Shown in pieces: positions 1-12,164 of a stretch of DNA of 64,000 nt (within the stretch, counting starts at the first letter, position 1; the number at the start of each line of letters is the position of its first letter). The DNA comes from Siphonodentalium dalli (lineage: Eukaryota; Mollusca; Scaphopoda; Gadilida; Siphonodentaliidae): contig CP136061.1 of assembly GCA_032622095.1 (NCBI GenBank), forward strand, positions 235,679,815 to 235,743,814. Reading direction: 5' to 3'. The notes beneath the pieces are model-generated. The model was given only the letters and a program-made list of their open reading frames with translations, had not been told where the DNA came from and did no database searches. The position numbers were made by a program, and so were the translations under genes.

Positions 1-682
1 ATATATACTTCCAAGAATATCTCTTATCACTGCATGGCTTCGACTTCTTTCGCTGAGCATCAAGGTAGTCGTGGCCACCTGGGGTGTATCTACCCATCGG
101 GTCATTCGGATATCTTCCTCTACCGTCAAGGTTATATCTCCCAACACCGTCAATCGGATACGTCCCCCCTTCTGGTGGGTACCTACCATGTTGGTTACGT
201 GGATGGTCATCCTCAATTGCATCCCCTGGCCCCTCCATGCACATATTGTCCTGATAGTTTTCTGTTGGAAATTTGGAACAGTTCAACGCTGCTGGCCAAG
301 CAAAACCAAATTCGTGCAGAACAGGTTGACATCTCCTTCTCACGCTTTCACACATCGGGCGACATGGTCCTATGGGAGTTTTAACCTTTTCGGTGCACAT
401 TGGGACATACACAGAGCATAAAAAGAACCTCAGCTGCTTGGAGCATCCGTACTGGATCAGAGGCGTGAAAGTTTGAAGTTGTAGTTCTGCATCTTGTTGG
501 AGTTGATGTCCCACAAGATTCGGCATTCCGGTAACGTTATACCCGAGCCCACTGCATGTTTCGATTTTGATCGGATCGCAATGTCGAACAATGCCAGCAG
601 ATTCATGTTTCCCATTCCCGTCTCCTTGCAGCGCTCGACAGTCAGCAAGGAATACAATGGCGAGATAAACAACACCAAGCAT
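1..682 (-). CDS. fzd4: Frizzled-4-like Wnt receptor, N-terminal part (cut by window edge)
   Basis: The minus strand is open from ATG at 682-680 to the window edge (227 codons). An in-frame TAA lies nine codons upstream, which supports this start. Residues 1-17 form a signal peptide ([17 protein letters not shown]). Residues 35-148 form a complete Frizzled cysteine-rich domain with all ten cysteines (35, 43, 80, 89, 96, 107, 111, 118, 135, 148). Stretches such as [28 protein letters not shown] and MCMEGPGD fit the Fz4 subfamily better than Fz9/10 or Fz1/2/7. N-glycosylation sites are visible at NVT (49) and NCS (134). A Gly/Arg/Tyr/Asp-rich linker follows, and a cysteine near residue 218 should lead into the seven-helix domain, which lies outside the window. 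By family, the protein is a plasma-membrane Wnt/Norrin receptor whose CRD binds the ligand. No intron is seen in the visible part. Confidence 0.93.
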   Translation of the reverse strand, partial: MLGVVYLAIVFLADCRALQGDGNGKHESAGIVRHCDPIKIETCSGLGYNVTGMPNLVGHQLQQDAELQLQTFTPLIQYGCSKQLRFFLCSVYVPMCTEKVKTPIGPCRPMCESVRRRCQPVLHEFGFAWPAALNCSKFPTENYQDNMCMEGPGDAIEDDHPRNQHGRYPPEGGTYPIDGVGRYNLDGRGRYPNDPMGRYTPGGHDYLDAQRKKSKPCSDKRYSWKYI

Positions 683-1637
683 CGTCGGGTGTAATGAGAG
701 TAGGAGTTAATGTGAATATGTAACACTCGTTGTTGCAAACTTAGCGAACTATGAACTACGTATCCACTGTCCTGGATAATTCCAATAGAAGTTCCGGTTC
801 CACTTCCATATTTCACAAACAACAATGACTTCAGTCAGATACAGAAAATTGTAACTCTCGGAACACTTAAACGGATATAATCCAACTTTATCATCGTACT
901 GAACTTAGTGTTATGGGAGTTCTAAGTACAAATCTCAAGTATTAAAACACACCGTGGGTCGACCAGCCGGTGAATTCGCTTCACGCACATTTAATCCAAT
1001 CAGACGATGTGTTATTGTCGACTGCTCCGCCTACTTGGCGCCCCACAGATACAACATCGGCCATCAATCATTCTGAGCAGACGTCAATTCTCGTATGGGG
1101 GTTCACGGCGGGATAAATGTAGCGTGTGGCTTCAACGGTGGTTTAAACAAGCTCTTCTGTGCGTGGAGGCAGAAACCTATTAACCGATTATAACGCTAGG
1201 TCTCGTTCATGCGTTATTTACTGCTTTAACTGTTTAAGATCACACAGATTTTAGGTTTCCCTGCCTCAGGCGGATTGAAGGCGCGTGGCACATCTTATGT
1301 CATCTTATGTCATTTTAGCACTGCCAATGATCGTACCCAAATGCATTATTGTTCTGGAGATGGACACTTAGAGGTCGAGAGCTTGTTCGATCATATTGGC
1401 ACGTGAAATTTAAGAAACGCTATGACGGCTATGTGTCAATGTTCCTGTGCTTTCTGTTGCGGGTTCGAAGTTGTAAACTGTGGTCATTCAAGGTATTAAC
1501 TCTCGATTTCCTTTACAAACGAAATTGGGGTGGTTGTGAAGTTCGTACAACTTAGCTGGGGACATAGCAACATATCACCTTTATCTATTTACGATGCAGA
1601 ATATTTACAAATTATAAGAACATATGATTGTCGCATC
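683..1637 (-). promoter_or_regulatory. Upstream flank of frizzled-4-like gene (5' UTR and possible promoter)
   Basis: No coding region is supported here. Reading toward the gene on the minus strand, there is a GGCGGAGC box (1031-1024) and an inverted CCAAT box (ATTGG, 1000-996), about 310-350 bases before the start codon. These are weak promoter-like signals, and no convincing TATA box stands out. From 1200 to 1637 nothing recognisable is seen apart from a short direct repeat of CATCTTATGT near 1290-1312. Confidence 0.3.
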
Positions 1638-2531
1638 TAGATCATGCCATGAATCTCTACTCTTGCTAACGCCCGTAGAGATTATATTCCACCAGTACAA
1701 AACCTTGGAACGTTTTTAGGTTTTGACGGGGAACCTTATAAAAAGTCGAAAAAATAACACGGGGAATATATTTCTCAATGATCAGCTGTTTCTTAATAGT
1801 GTACTTCACTATATGTGAAATTGCATGCCTTTCTGTAACGCGGATATCGCAATTAACATTCAATTAATTACCCAGGAAAAATTCCATAATTGTAAGAAAC
1901 GCAAATGAAAATCGCTCACAGTCACTTAACCCTTTACCCAACAAACCGGCCAAAACCGGCCAAATAAAGCTTCAACAGCCTAAAATATCTTCGGTCTGTC
2001 TCAATAGAACCATACAAATATGGATATCATTGGAACCGGCTCCTTGACCACATTGTGATAGTTACAGTTATGCCCTGTGCCAATGCATTCTCTTATATAT
2101 GCGAGTCGACCATAGGTCGCCTCGCATATATAAGAGAATGCATTGGCCTAAAACAAATCTTTTTTTAACACTTTTTACCATTTTTTCTTACATTCTTTAA
2201 CAATTTTATAATTTTTAATGTGTTAAGCCAATGCATTCTCTTATATATGCGAGGCGACCTATGGTCGACTCGCATATATAAGAGAATGCATTGGCGCAGG
2301 GCCCTTCTGTTGGGTAAAGGGTTAAATCGTGCAATTTCCAGTTGGGATCTTCACCAACAGTGAGGTACATTATAAAGAAACAGATCATAACAAAGAAATA
2401 TATTCCCTGTGTTATTTTTTCTATTTTATAAGGTTCCCTGTAAAAAACTTAAAAATGTTCCCAGGTTTTGTACTGTGGAATATGATCTCTATATGGGCGT
2501 TAGCCAGATTAGAAATTCATGGCATGATCTA
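1638..2531. mobile_element. Foldback (long inverted-repeat) element, copy 1
   Basis: The ends are inverted: TAGATCATGCCATGAAT at the left (1638) is matched by its complement ending at 2531. The arms continue inward for roughly 200-250 bases (about 1638-1880 against 2330-2531) with moderate divergence, for example the shared 'gggaatatattt' and 'ccaggttttgtact' stretches. There is no transposase ORF. The centre carries an inserted TTAA MITE (1926-2325). A second copy of the family with the same termini is at 49626-51192, also with a foreign element in its middle. Confidence 0.7.
1926..2325. mobile_element. TTAA-class (piggyBac-like) MITE, long form
   Basis: Perfect 18-bp terminal inverted repeats including the target site: TTAACCCTTTACCCAACA at 1926 and its complement ending at 2325. 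TTAA target sites and a CCCTTT terminus are typical of piggyBac-type elements; no transposase is present. The interior holds two long near-perfect hairpins built on CTCTTATATATGCGAG (about 2073-2143 and 2226-2296), separated by a T-rich spacer. The 240-bp copy at 25042-25281 has the same ends but a single hairpin, so the family varies by gain or loss of hairpin modules. Confidence 0.85.
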
Positions 2532-4217
2532 TGTCGCATCCTATATACTACCTAGTCATATATATGGAGGTCGAGGGATCGTTCAATTGTTATTTGAATT
2601 TCACTGCTCCACCAATGCAGATTGGCGCGAGAAACTACCAAAGACAAAATAGTAGAGTTCGAAGGAACATTTATCAAAAACTAGCAGATGGATATGCGTT
2701 TAGTCTTCGGTGACAAGGAACTGAACCAGGAGGGTGTCACTGTGCAGCCATGTGCTTCGAGAAATTTCACACAGGGAAATGAAGAAGTGAAAACTGAAAA
2801 GTCCACACTACAAAGGAACGAAGTTTGTGAACTGATGTGTTGAAAACTGAAATTTGAATCCTGTCAGTTTTGATGAACCTGTGAATTGTCACACCATTCT
2901 TCTCAGGCCAAACATTCGTCCCAAATGCACGCGATAAACCTCTATCACAATGGAAAAGATGAAAACCCGACAATCAAAACTCGACAAATGGTTCTGTCTG
3001 CCCCCCGCCGTGCGTCATGCACGTAGCATTAGGGTACACATCGCGCGCATGCAAAATAGCACTTTATCGCATCAATCGAAGGGGTCCCCAGCTGGGTACT
3101 CTAATACAGTTTGTCATCAACAAATCGGTAGAAAACAGGAAGCACTGCGTCTCGAACCAATCATTTCTCGTGCGCCTTCGGGGACTGTTCAATACATTTT
3201 GTTGAAGCGGTAATTCGTAATAATTTGCCTGGGTCTGCTTGTATTGTTATCACGGTCGGGGACTGTTCTCACTGGCGGATTCGATATGGTCTCCCTGCTG
3301 TTCTGTCCTCAAACATGCAGCTAGCCCGCAGTCTCAACGATCGCGCAGCTGCAAAGAGTCATTAGAAACGGGCGACATGGTAAATATTCCATGCAAGGCG
3401 GTGATGTGAAGGTTTTGTGAATGGCTGCGTACAATTTCACCACTTGGAGCGAAGGGCAAATGCTGTTTCGGAATGAGGCTTGACTAATCTAAAGTCGTTA
3501 TATTCCGTTCTGACTGTACTCCCAACTCTTCGCCCTCATGGTATATGTCATAATTCTCGGTCCATGTTGGCAGGATAGACCCGCAATCGTGTTTGTCGTT
3601 ATAAATCATACGAGAGCAGAATGCGCGAATGGTATACTTTGCACCAACATTGTTATTGTGGTGCCATCTATTCCGCCCATCATAGGCCTTCGTGTTGCCA
3701 CACCAAAAAACAAAAGTGATGTTATTCAGAACTCTTGCTATCGACATTTATTATTTTATGCATCAATTTCGACATTACATTGAAATTCCTCGGGTGTTGC
3801 GAAAATATAGCAACTCAAGTTACGTTCGGTGTCTCCAAGGAGAGTCAGAGTCAGGATCGCACTATCTATAATGATCTGTCGATATATTAGCATAAACTTC
3901 ATAAACGGTGGGATCGGTGAAATTGTTGAGCCCAAAACATCTGGTGTGTGATAAAATGATATATTGGAACCATTTGATAGTTCAGATAATCTCCAGTTCA
4001 ACAAACAACACGGTGCAAGATTTTGATGGCGCCACACATATATAGGACTATCAATGCATGTTTTGTCCCCACAACATGTTATCATTTTAAGTACTTGAAT
4101 GATCTATGTCAAATACTTTCCCATAGAAACGCGTATATTAACCAAGGAAAGACTCAAATAAAAAACTTTTTTGGTTAGAAAATATATTTTTATTCCGCAT
4201 GGAATAATACAGAGCGA
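2532..4217. other. Unassigned sequence
   Basis: No conserved protein, RNA gene or clear repeat structure was recognised. Short open frames (for example 2950-3213 plus and 3756-4085 minus) lack recognisable motifs and overlap each other on opposite strands, so none is called. Confidence 0.4.
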
Positions 4218-4770
4218 TATTCGTTAGATAATGGCGGGCCACAGCGAACACACATTATAAAGAGCGTGATCTCTGATAAGTTGATTTAGGTTCATATATA
4301 AGAGCGTAAAAAAATGCCGATATGGGCTTATAAATTTGTGTTTTTGACATACGTTCAATATGAGCTTATTATCAGGAGAACAGGCTGCATGATCAAAGCA
4401 ATATCTCATCGTGCAAATAGGTTCATATTGGATCTAAATAATCACTCAGGTTCACATTGGACTGATCTGAGTCATAGTGAGTTTACCCGTAAATTCCGTT
4501 GAATGGCGCGGGCCGCTGTGAAAACACATTAGAAAGAGCGTGAATCTGGTCCTGTCGATGAAACAGGTAGAATGTATATATTAACTAATGCCAGTATGGG
4601 CTTGTTTTGTATGGGAAAAGTCCTACATTGGACTGTTTTAAAAACTGCGTTTTAGGTCCATATAGAGCGTATATTATAATATTGATGTTAAATAATGCAA
4701 ATGTGAGCCTATTTCGCTCATTGAAATAAGCCCGAGAACAGGTTGAATTTCGCAAGGCATCTTTTGCATG
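4218..4770. repeat. Two diverged direct repeats with AAAGAGCG boxes
   Basis: Two units of about 280 bases lie head to tail. Each begins with 'aatggcg..ggcc', followed by 'aacacacatta' or 'aaacacatta' and then 'aaagagcgtga' (4230-4268 and 4502-4542), and each ends with 'gagaacagg' (4376 and 4735). The AAAGAGCG box recurs elsewhere in the window (6250, 6650-6690, 18604, 36330-36375, 46746-46790, 54380-54430), which suggests a shared repeat origin. Confidence 0.5.
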
Positions 4771-5519
4771 TTTGCATGCGAAGATACTTGTACATGACTG
4801 AATACCAGTGTAATTGTGGCACCGGTGTACCAATGTGCACGTGTAACCACAGGTCAAGGTTTGACAAACCAGTGTAAGAAAAGGTTTCGTCTGCTCAAAT
4901 ATGAGCTTTCTCAAAATGTGGCAAAACTGGAATTAATTAATGTTAGAAGTAATGTAATCGTCGTATTCCTGACACTAGTATCTTGGTGTTTATATAGATA
5001 CATGGGTCAACAGTGTATATATATACGGTTTTGATAACTTGCCACAACTCTCATACACCAACGAATATAAATGGTTGAAATTGTCATTATGTCATATTCT
5101 TCAGGAGACAAAATGTCATTCAAAGCTTCATGGTAAGACATGCATGTGTGAATGAATTCTGCCATTTCGCCCTGAAATGCCTCGGACCAACGTGTTGCAT
5201 CTCAAGCATTCCGCATATAAATGACGCGGACGCTATTTTTTCTGCCATGTCAAAATATTAAAGAAAGCTGTTTAGCGCCCTCCAACTTTCCGCAGGGACA
5301 CTTACATGATGTATGCATTATATTTGCCTCCGGATAATTTGGGGCTATGTAATTTAACAGCTTAAAAAGATATGATCACAGCCACAGTGGTATAATACGC
5401 CATGCCCGTTGGCTTATTTCAAATTACATTTCTGAAAGATTCAATAGCTTTGGAGTTATCCGGAAACCAATAATGTAGCAAATCTAAGTAAAAAAAGGCA
5501 CAGATAAGTCTGGTGAGAA
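4771..5519. other. Unassigned AT-rich sequence
   Basis: No ORF of substance, RNA gene or repeat was recognised between the AAAGAGCG repeats and the next repeat block. Confidence 0.4.
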
Positions 5520-5900
5520 TCATTGGACGAATCGCACATTCGAGAACATGCAGCTTTTATTTTGAACCAATTCAGCCACATATGCTATATGTTTGGCGGT
5601 TATCAGCCGACCCTATATAGAACTGTAGCTATCAAAATGAAACCAAGAAAACTCGAATATCAAGAGTCGAAAAGGGTCCGCAACTCTGGTAAAATGGAAC
5701 CGAAGATCGACCTTGACCGGTACTTTATGGTTTCAAACATGCATACCAAATTTCATTCCATTTATTTAACATTAACTGAAGTCATCATCCGGAAACGAAA
5801 ATTAACTCCAAATTTCAACAAACGGCCGTATATAATTCTGGTAAAAATGGGCGGCGGCCGGACTCCAAAATCGAACTTGACCTGAACTAAAGTCATTCAC
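5520..5900 (+). repeat. Dispersed repeat fragment ('ccaaatttcattcca' type)
   Basis: An open frame of 120 codons (5523-5885) exists, but its sequence ('atcgaccttgacc..tactttatgg', 'accaaatttcattcca', 'catcatccggaaacgaaaa') is the stock phrasing of a dispersed mollusc repeat rather than a conserved protein. The motif pair 'gtcatcatccggaaacgaaa' / 'gtcattcaccaggaagcgaaa' shows an internal repeat of about 115 bases. I do not call a gene. Confidence 0.45.
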
Positions 5901-7090
5901 CAGGAAGCGAAATATGATCGGGCGGACTGACCAAAAACATAATACGTCCAGTGTTTTTAAACGTGCGTGTAAACAAGGGTGACTCTCTTCATCCAGCGTA
6001 TACGTATACAATTGAAAACCATTTGCATGATGATATATTTATTAGACGTCTGTAAAAGTCTTATAAAGTTTGTATAAGTCGACATATTGTGGTCACCGGT
6101 ATGACAATAAGATGAGAAATTGGTTTAATATATAGGATCGAGTATTACTAGTCAGTTTAAACTGGTTAATTTATACTAGAAAAGGTATTCTTCTATCAAG
6201 AAACAATAAAGAACCTGAGAAGTTAGTGTATTTCCCCGATATGGTAAAATTAAAGAGCGTTTATCTTTCTTCTGTGCGTAAATTGAAAACAGCTGAAAAA
6301 TGTCTATGACTTTATACGACGTTTGTGCATGTATTTGTCGACGTAATATAATCCATCCACCCAAATACGGGTATACATATAACTTGTATGTTCAAATGAT
6401 CCATGTCCGTGTAAACTCACGTGACCTTCAATATCAAAGCCACATGGCGGTTTGTGCTCCAAAATACACCTGCACCTTTTTAATTTTTCACGGTATCGAA
6501 ATAGGTCGATAAATAATTGAACTACCTTTCTGCGGGAATTATATAATGCCACAGAAATACGCATTGTAGCTAATACAACTTTAGACACGGCGCTTGCATG
6601 GGTCCCAAGCAATCAGCCATGTGCACAGCACGGAATAAAAAAGAGCGTTCCGTGTTGGTCTGTTCCTGATATGGTAGAAATAAAGAGCGTTTATTTAACT
6701 TCTGTGCGAAAAAAAACTTATACCTCCTTTCAAATGACGCAGACAAAATTTGGAAGCTCGAATGAGACATGTCTATTTGAACACAGCATTGGGCTGAGAA
6801 TATATTGCTGGCGATTGAAGCGAAGTAACTCTACAATTCGTTTATAAACGGTTCATAATGCATCGATGTGTTCATGATATTTTAATCTACAGCACGTCAA
6901 CAATTACCAGATTTAGTCTATGCGTCGTTATTGACAAGGTCACAACATTCTTCTCAGGCTGGACTTTAACAGGTCATACAACGGCATATGACATATTCTG
7001 GAACTGAGGGGGTTTCAATCTATTTGGCCCATGTAGCCGTCTTTTAAAAACATTTAAAGTTCCATACAGGATTATATTGTATACAATTTA
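5901..7090. repeat. Old repeat fragments including AAAGAGCG boxes
   Basis: Two pieces, about 6180-6300 and 6635-6725, share 'gatatggtaRaaattaaagagcgttta' style sequence with the centre of the 502-bp MITE at 36100-36601, and look like diverged relatives. The stretch 6440-6570 ('ccaaaatacacct', 'tatcgaaataggtcga', 'ttgaactacctttct') matches 63045-63165 in the same orientation. No gene is supported. Confidence 0.45.
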
Positions 7091-7489
7091 ACGTTATTTT
7101 ACGACCCCCCCCCCCCGCATAAATGAGATGGCCGACCATGTGCAGAGACCATTCGGATGTCACCGCTGCCGACTCATTTTCGACACATTGGAGTCGACAG
7201 TCGAACGCACCATCAACTATTATCATGAAGAACTTGAGTATGTAAAATTGTCATTAAACCACGAAAAACCGATACCAGCGTTTATCACATCCAGGGTTGA
7301 TACGGTCTGCTTTTTCAAAAAGGGAACTATTTGTGTCCATGGGCGGCAGGATAACGCTGCGCGATTACCACCAACTGCACGTAAGAAGAGACAAATATCA
7401 AAAGTAAAACTGTTCTAACAATAGCTACTTATACTTCCTCAATTCATTAAAAAAAATCATTTCTTGTTTCTTGCTCCAGTTTCCCTGAC
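7091..7489. other. Poly-C tract and unassigned open frame
   Basis: A run of about 14 C (7105-7118) precedes an open frame on the plus strand (7128-7418, 96 codons) starting MADHVQRPFGCHRC. The frame has one CxxC pair but no complete zinc-finger pattern, and a possible GTAAAA donor at about 7240. I cannot assign it. Confidence 0.2.
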
Positions 7490-7600
7490 TCATCCCGATT
7501 TTTTACGAACATACCGAAATTTCGAGTCTGAGAAATTACATTTACAAGCCTCAAACCATATCGAATTGGGGCTTGTAAATGGAATTTCTCAGAATGTATC
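7490..7600. repeat. Inverted repeat / hairpin
   Basis: Arms 'gagaaattacatttacaagcc' (7531-7551) and its near complement ending at 7592 are separated by about 20 bases. The stem is about 21 bp with one mismatch. It may be the tip of a decayed foldback element. Confidence 0.6.
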
Positions 7601-8325
7601 TCAAACTTTCAAACTTTGAGTGACTTTGAAACCTTACACCCCTATGGTGGGACATTTCAACTAATTGACATTTCAGTTCAAAAACTATCTAACAAAATCA
7701 ACCTATATGTACAATCGGTCTTAAATTTCCAAGTATTGTTGTGGCAGGCATGGCCTTTCCACTATGGCCATTTTGTCAAACGTTGTAGGAGTATACACTC
7801 AAATCCCTTAACCAATGTTGCATAGTAAACAGAAACTGTTACCAATGTATATATGACACACACTGGTAACCTGTTAAAGCTCCATAGAGGAACGTGTCAA
7901 CATGGGGTGCTTTGGTAAATTTGTTCAATAGTTGGAAATATGTTTTATTCATGACACAACGCCAGTTGAAAACGTTACACTAAGTATATAATAGGTTGAA
8001 ATTGTTCCCATTGATAGATTTTCCAACCAGTAATTATGGGGTTAGTATGTTGTTTTCAGAATAAAGCATATTTATTTTATACTTTTGGTCTGCAATGGAC
8101 ATCAGTTGAAAATATTCCAACATTAGTTTGGAAAATTTCCAACAGTTGATGAGTTTGAGGTGCCAGTTGGAAAGTTCCAACCCAGGGTGATGCAACTAGT
8201 ATGTCAACTCTATGAGTTTGGTCTAGTTGTCTATGGATTGGTGCAGGTAGCAAATTTCAAGGTCGAAACTCCCATATTACATGCAGTAATATTGTTTACA
8301 TTTTTACTCTTTTTCTTAACGGCAA
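7601..8325. repeat. Dispersed 'ccaactgttggaaa' repeat fragments
   Basis: Repeated short phrases such as 'gttggaaatatg', 'ccaactagtatg' and 'ggaaaatttccaacag' link this stretch to the family seen more completely at 35086-36010, 39075-39745 and 61306-61605. It is strongly diverged and holds no gene. Confidence 0.4.
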
Positions 8326-8530
8326 ACCCCTGAGTCGTTATCTCGTGGTAATCCGGATTCAGATTACAGATTAGACCCCGTACGACTTGGTTCGGTAAAC
8401 GAACAGACCAGAAATTGGCAGAATCAGTAAACGAACAGACCGTGATCTCAATATCGTGGTAATCCAGATTCGGATTCGGATTCCGATTACGGACTCAAAT
8501 GTTCGTAATGTAAACAAACCGAGATTTCGC
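8326..8530. repeat. Inverted repeat partner of 10285-10360
   Basis: The sequence 'gagtcgttatctcgtgg.aatccggattcaga' at 8332-8365 occurs as its reverse complement at 10310-10356. A second weaker version is at 8441-8495 ('tggtaatccagattcgg'). The two sites are about 2 kb apart and may be the ends of one decayed element. Confidence 0.5.
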
Positions 8531-9289
8531 CACCTCGGAGTTTAAAAACACAATAAAACATAAGAATCCGTCTCTTGTGTCGAAATTATTGCAGAATATA
8601 AACGATCTATATCAAAGAATTTTAAATGCGGAGACAAATTTGTTTTATCGAATGTAAACTTGGAGATTATTACTGAAATTAGCCAAATAATAACGCTATT
8701 GATAGTAACGCTGGGGGAGCACTTCGGTTGATGGCGAAGCAAATCATTGTCGATTTTATTGTCACTTTCATATGTCCATTTCATAATTCCATCCATAAAA
8801 TACCGCTCGAACGCATGTCGATTTCGAATTCGGCGGATACGTCACCATTGACCGAATTCATGTGAACCTGCATGGATATGTCTTCTGCTGTGTTCGTTAT
8901 TATAATGTTTCTTCTTATTCAAGAAATAGTAGGATTATATGATATCGATAGATTATCATATACACGTATACGTACTATCTAGTCTTATAGCAATTTCATG
9001 TTTAAAATGTTTTGTTTCGTTAAATGCAGTCGTTTTGTACAATAGTCTCTGTTTAGACAACAAACACAGGCATTTTTTGGCCAACGTGCTGTACATTAGT
9101 TGGAAAATAAAGCTTTGCCCATGAAGATAATGTTGTGGTCTTGTGATCGCAGGTGAACTGCATCTCCCAATCGCACAAACAAAAATGTAAAGCTTATTCT
9201 AGGTTCTCAGGACTATATAGTGGAAATGTCAGTCAATTTATTGATTAAGTACCCACACGTACAAGTTATAGGGACGTGGCTAGAGGTTT
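8531..9289. other. Unassigned AT-rich sequence
   Basis: No conserved gene or repeat was recognised. The open frame 8542-8796 on the minus strand is without motifs. Confidence 0.35.
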
Positions 9290-9560
9290 CCTCAAATTTT
9301 CGACCAACTGCCCCCCTCATTGAACCAAACATCAATCTCACAGGTTCGCAGAATTCCATTTGCACCCCTTGGAAATAGCCAACCTGACACACACTAAGAT
9401 TGGAAAATTACCAACTTTTACTGGTTGAAAAAATCAAACAATGAGAACAATTCCAACCTGTATATGGTGTCAAATTAATGTCCAACTAATGTTGTGTCAT
9501 GCATGAAATTTCCATCTGCTGGAAATGTACCAAAGTTTAGTTTAAACATATTTATTTCAA
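9290..9560 (+). repeat. Dispersed 'ccaactgttggaaa' repeat, partial copy
   Basis: Order and wording ('ttggaaaattaccaac', 'actggttgaaaaaatcaaa', 'gagaacaattccaacctg', 'gttgtgtcatgcatgaaatt') match 35500-35720 and 39300-39430 in the same orientation. This is a partial copy of that dispersed family. Confidence 0.6.
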
Positions 9561-10541
9561 ATATTTGTCAAATTTAGATAACACATGATATATAACACAT
9601 ACTTTTGTTTATACGTACAATGGGATTGGAGGACAAGTGCTGACTCACTGAAGGGTAACCCCTCTCCCATATGTTATTACACCGAAAAAATAAATAATTA
9701 GTAATGGCAAAGCAACATGACTACCAAAACAAGTTGAACATATATACAGATCACCGGTCAACCCCTCTCCCGAGTTAGTCATAAGTTTGTATATGTATTT
9801 ATTTAAAATCGGGTGTGTTTGTTGCGTTTGCTGACTTGTACGTATCATTATTTGGAACAGTTAGTCAAAAAAATCCCGATTTGTCCTCACGTATGAATGA
9901 CTGCACCAAAGTTCGGGGGGGGGGGGGCTATCGAGACGCACACCCAACCCCTGCGTCACGTCCCTGTGCGACTGACAAGTTTCGTGTGTTCTTCACAACA
10001 TCTTCGGAATTTGATTCAGGAGGCCTAGAGCTGTTAGAATTAAATGCTTGCCCTCATCAATAAACACACTTTAACTTGAAAAAAAGATGCGATTAAGTCG
10101 GATTGGCAGCAAATTATGTGCCGTGTATATACGCATAGAAGAAAAACATGACTTTCACAACAAACGTGAACTTGAGATACAAATGATACTTGTGTCAAAT
10201 ACATGAGCCATGTATGACGCTGGGAGAACATTAAACATAGTTTCGGAGACCACGTGGATTTCAAAATCTTACCTAGAATCGGGAATTAGCCGCGCCCCCG
10301 TAATCGGCTTTGGATTCTGAATCCGGATTCCCACGAGATAACGACTCTGAGGTTCCAACAAGTATTTCGGAGTTGCTAGACAAATGTGCGGAGCTTCTGC
10401 CACCATTTTGTAATCGATATATTATTGCTGTTTTTGTTGTCATTATTGTTGTTGTTGTTTTTGAAGTGCTACACGGAAAGAGCAACAAAAAATACACATT
10501 TCGACCAGGAAAATACTTTTGACGTTTGCAATATAGAAGTA
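9561..10541. other. Unassigned sequence with poly-G tract
   Basis: It contains a poly-G run at about 9918-9928 and the inverted partner (10285-10360) of 8326-8365. The frame 10310-10522 encodes a hydrophobic valine/isoleucine stretch caused by a GTT/ATT simple repeat (10430-10462) and is not called as a gene. Confidence 0.35.
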
Positions 10542-11560
10542 TAGACCGGCCCCCAGATGAGGGTAGTATCACACTAAAGGGTAGACATTTTGACGCTATC
10601 TCCAATTATACTTGCCCCATGGGGGTTCCAAAACATTGAGGTATCCAGGGCGGTACAGGTGGAAAATATATTTTTTTGACCTTTTTAGTGTTTTTGACCT
10701 GCAAATTTCAGTATAATCAGGAACACCAATAAAACAAGACAAATGTCGAATAAAATATACTTGAATATCAGATATCTATTCTATCTGGGTTGCTTAACAC
10801 CTTCAAGAAAAGATATAGTTCCATTTTAAATGTGTCTTTTCATGTTGTCAAATTTTTTCAACCACCCTTATCACCCATGTTTTTCTCACAGTCAACACAA
10901 AATAAAGCAATACAAATTGAATATCATAATTATATTCCAATTGACATAATAATAATATTGATCTATATCATTGTGCTAAGCTCTTACGTCACTGCGCGTG
11001 ACGATAATACACGTGTGTCTTACTAAAATGTGACATCGGGTTTTGGGGCTAATTATGTGATAAAAAGACCTATTAAAGATGGTCCATCTCTTCCCAGAAT
11101 GTTTTATATAGATTCCGGGATATAAAATAATAAATATGAATCGATTACGCCTGTGCGGAAATGTTTCTATCAATTAATTAATTGATTTTACTTTATTTAT
11201 TATTTATTATCTCATCCGCGGGAAAGTTTTACACGGCAATTTTTAGAAGATCAAAAAACGTAACAAGAAGGACAACTCTATCTTGTTAGTAGCCTCCGTC
11301 ATTGTATTTGAACATTAGCACAACGGTCACGCGCGTATCACCAAGGCGGAGATTGTACCACAGTTCGTGATAATCCTTTCACGCATATTCCATGTGATTG
11401 AGAAATTGTCTATAGCAAATTTTTATAACGTTCTTTTTCTAATAATTTGATATGGATATACACATAAACGTGTCCAATTGTCCATGTCATCTTGAAGCTA
11501 TTTGGCAGGAAATAGTTCTTGTCATGTTTTAGAATCATACACAAACGCCATATTATGAGT
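10542..11560 (+). repeat. Blocks A and B (left copy of a permuted inverted pair)
   Basis: Block A (10542-10798) and block B (10797-11560) abut directly here. Each has a nearly identical reverse-complement copy on the right: A' at 17021-17277 and B' at 17372-18125. The peptides of overlapping frames in B (10976-11173 minus) and B' (17749-17946 plus) differ at one of 65 residues, so the pair is young. The order on the right (A' then B') is not what a simple inverted duplication of A-B would give. Neither block encodes a recognised protein. Confidence 0.85.
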
Positions 11561-11839
11561 ATTTCCAGCAACTTCCAGAAAAGTTTGATTACCTTTTTGG
11601 AAGGTAATCATTACCCGTGAAGGAATGGAACCCAATACGTGCATTCTTCTGTATATTTGACATCTCGATATCACCGACTTGAATCACCTGCCCATTAGCA
11701 TCAAATTTGATCGACTATTGTCAGGGGGTTTAACGTTTCCTCCATTGTGCATAAATGCCATCAAGATGGAGAACTCTCTGACATGACCTCTCTATTGATT
11801 AATATGTCCTAGAGTTATTGTGGAAAGCGATAGCCACAC
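11561..11839. other. Unassigned sequence
   Basis: It contains a short inverted repeat 'ttacctttttggaaggtaa' at 11591-11609. Nothing else is recognised. Confidence 0.4.
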
Positions 11840-12164
11840 AGGTTACACAAGTACATACAACCCACTAACATACAGTCACTCCATATATACACATAAACAC
11901 CACACCAATACAATGACAAGTTAGTCACTCAATCTATACACATACACCTGACCCGTGACCATATAGTCACTCCATGTATACCTATACACAACTTCATGAT
12001 CATCCTGGTATACCTATTCATCTCACCGTTGGCTATACGGTCACTCCCTGTATACACATTCGCCACACCTATGGCCAAATAGCTATTCAAGATAGACATA
12101 TATACCCCTTATTAAATAACCATAGAGTCACTCCAGGTATAAATATGCATCTCATCAATGGCCA
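11840..12164. repeat. 42-bp minisatellite, left part
   Basis: Degenerate units of about 42 bases with the pattern 'ccatacagtcactccctgtatac..attcacctcac'. The array is interrupted at 12164/12165 by two Helitron-like units and resumes at 14011. The sequence before the insertion ('caatggcca') joins directly onto 'tatatag ccactcg' after it, which restores a normal array unit. Confidence 0.8.

Noticed and set aside
7128-7418. 96-codon frame MADHVQRPFGCHRC...
   Set aside because: Only one CxxC pair, no full zinc-finger spacing, antisense frame also open, adjacent to a poly-C tract.
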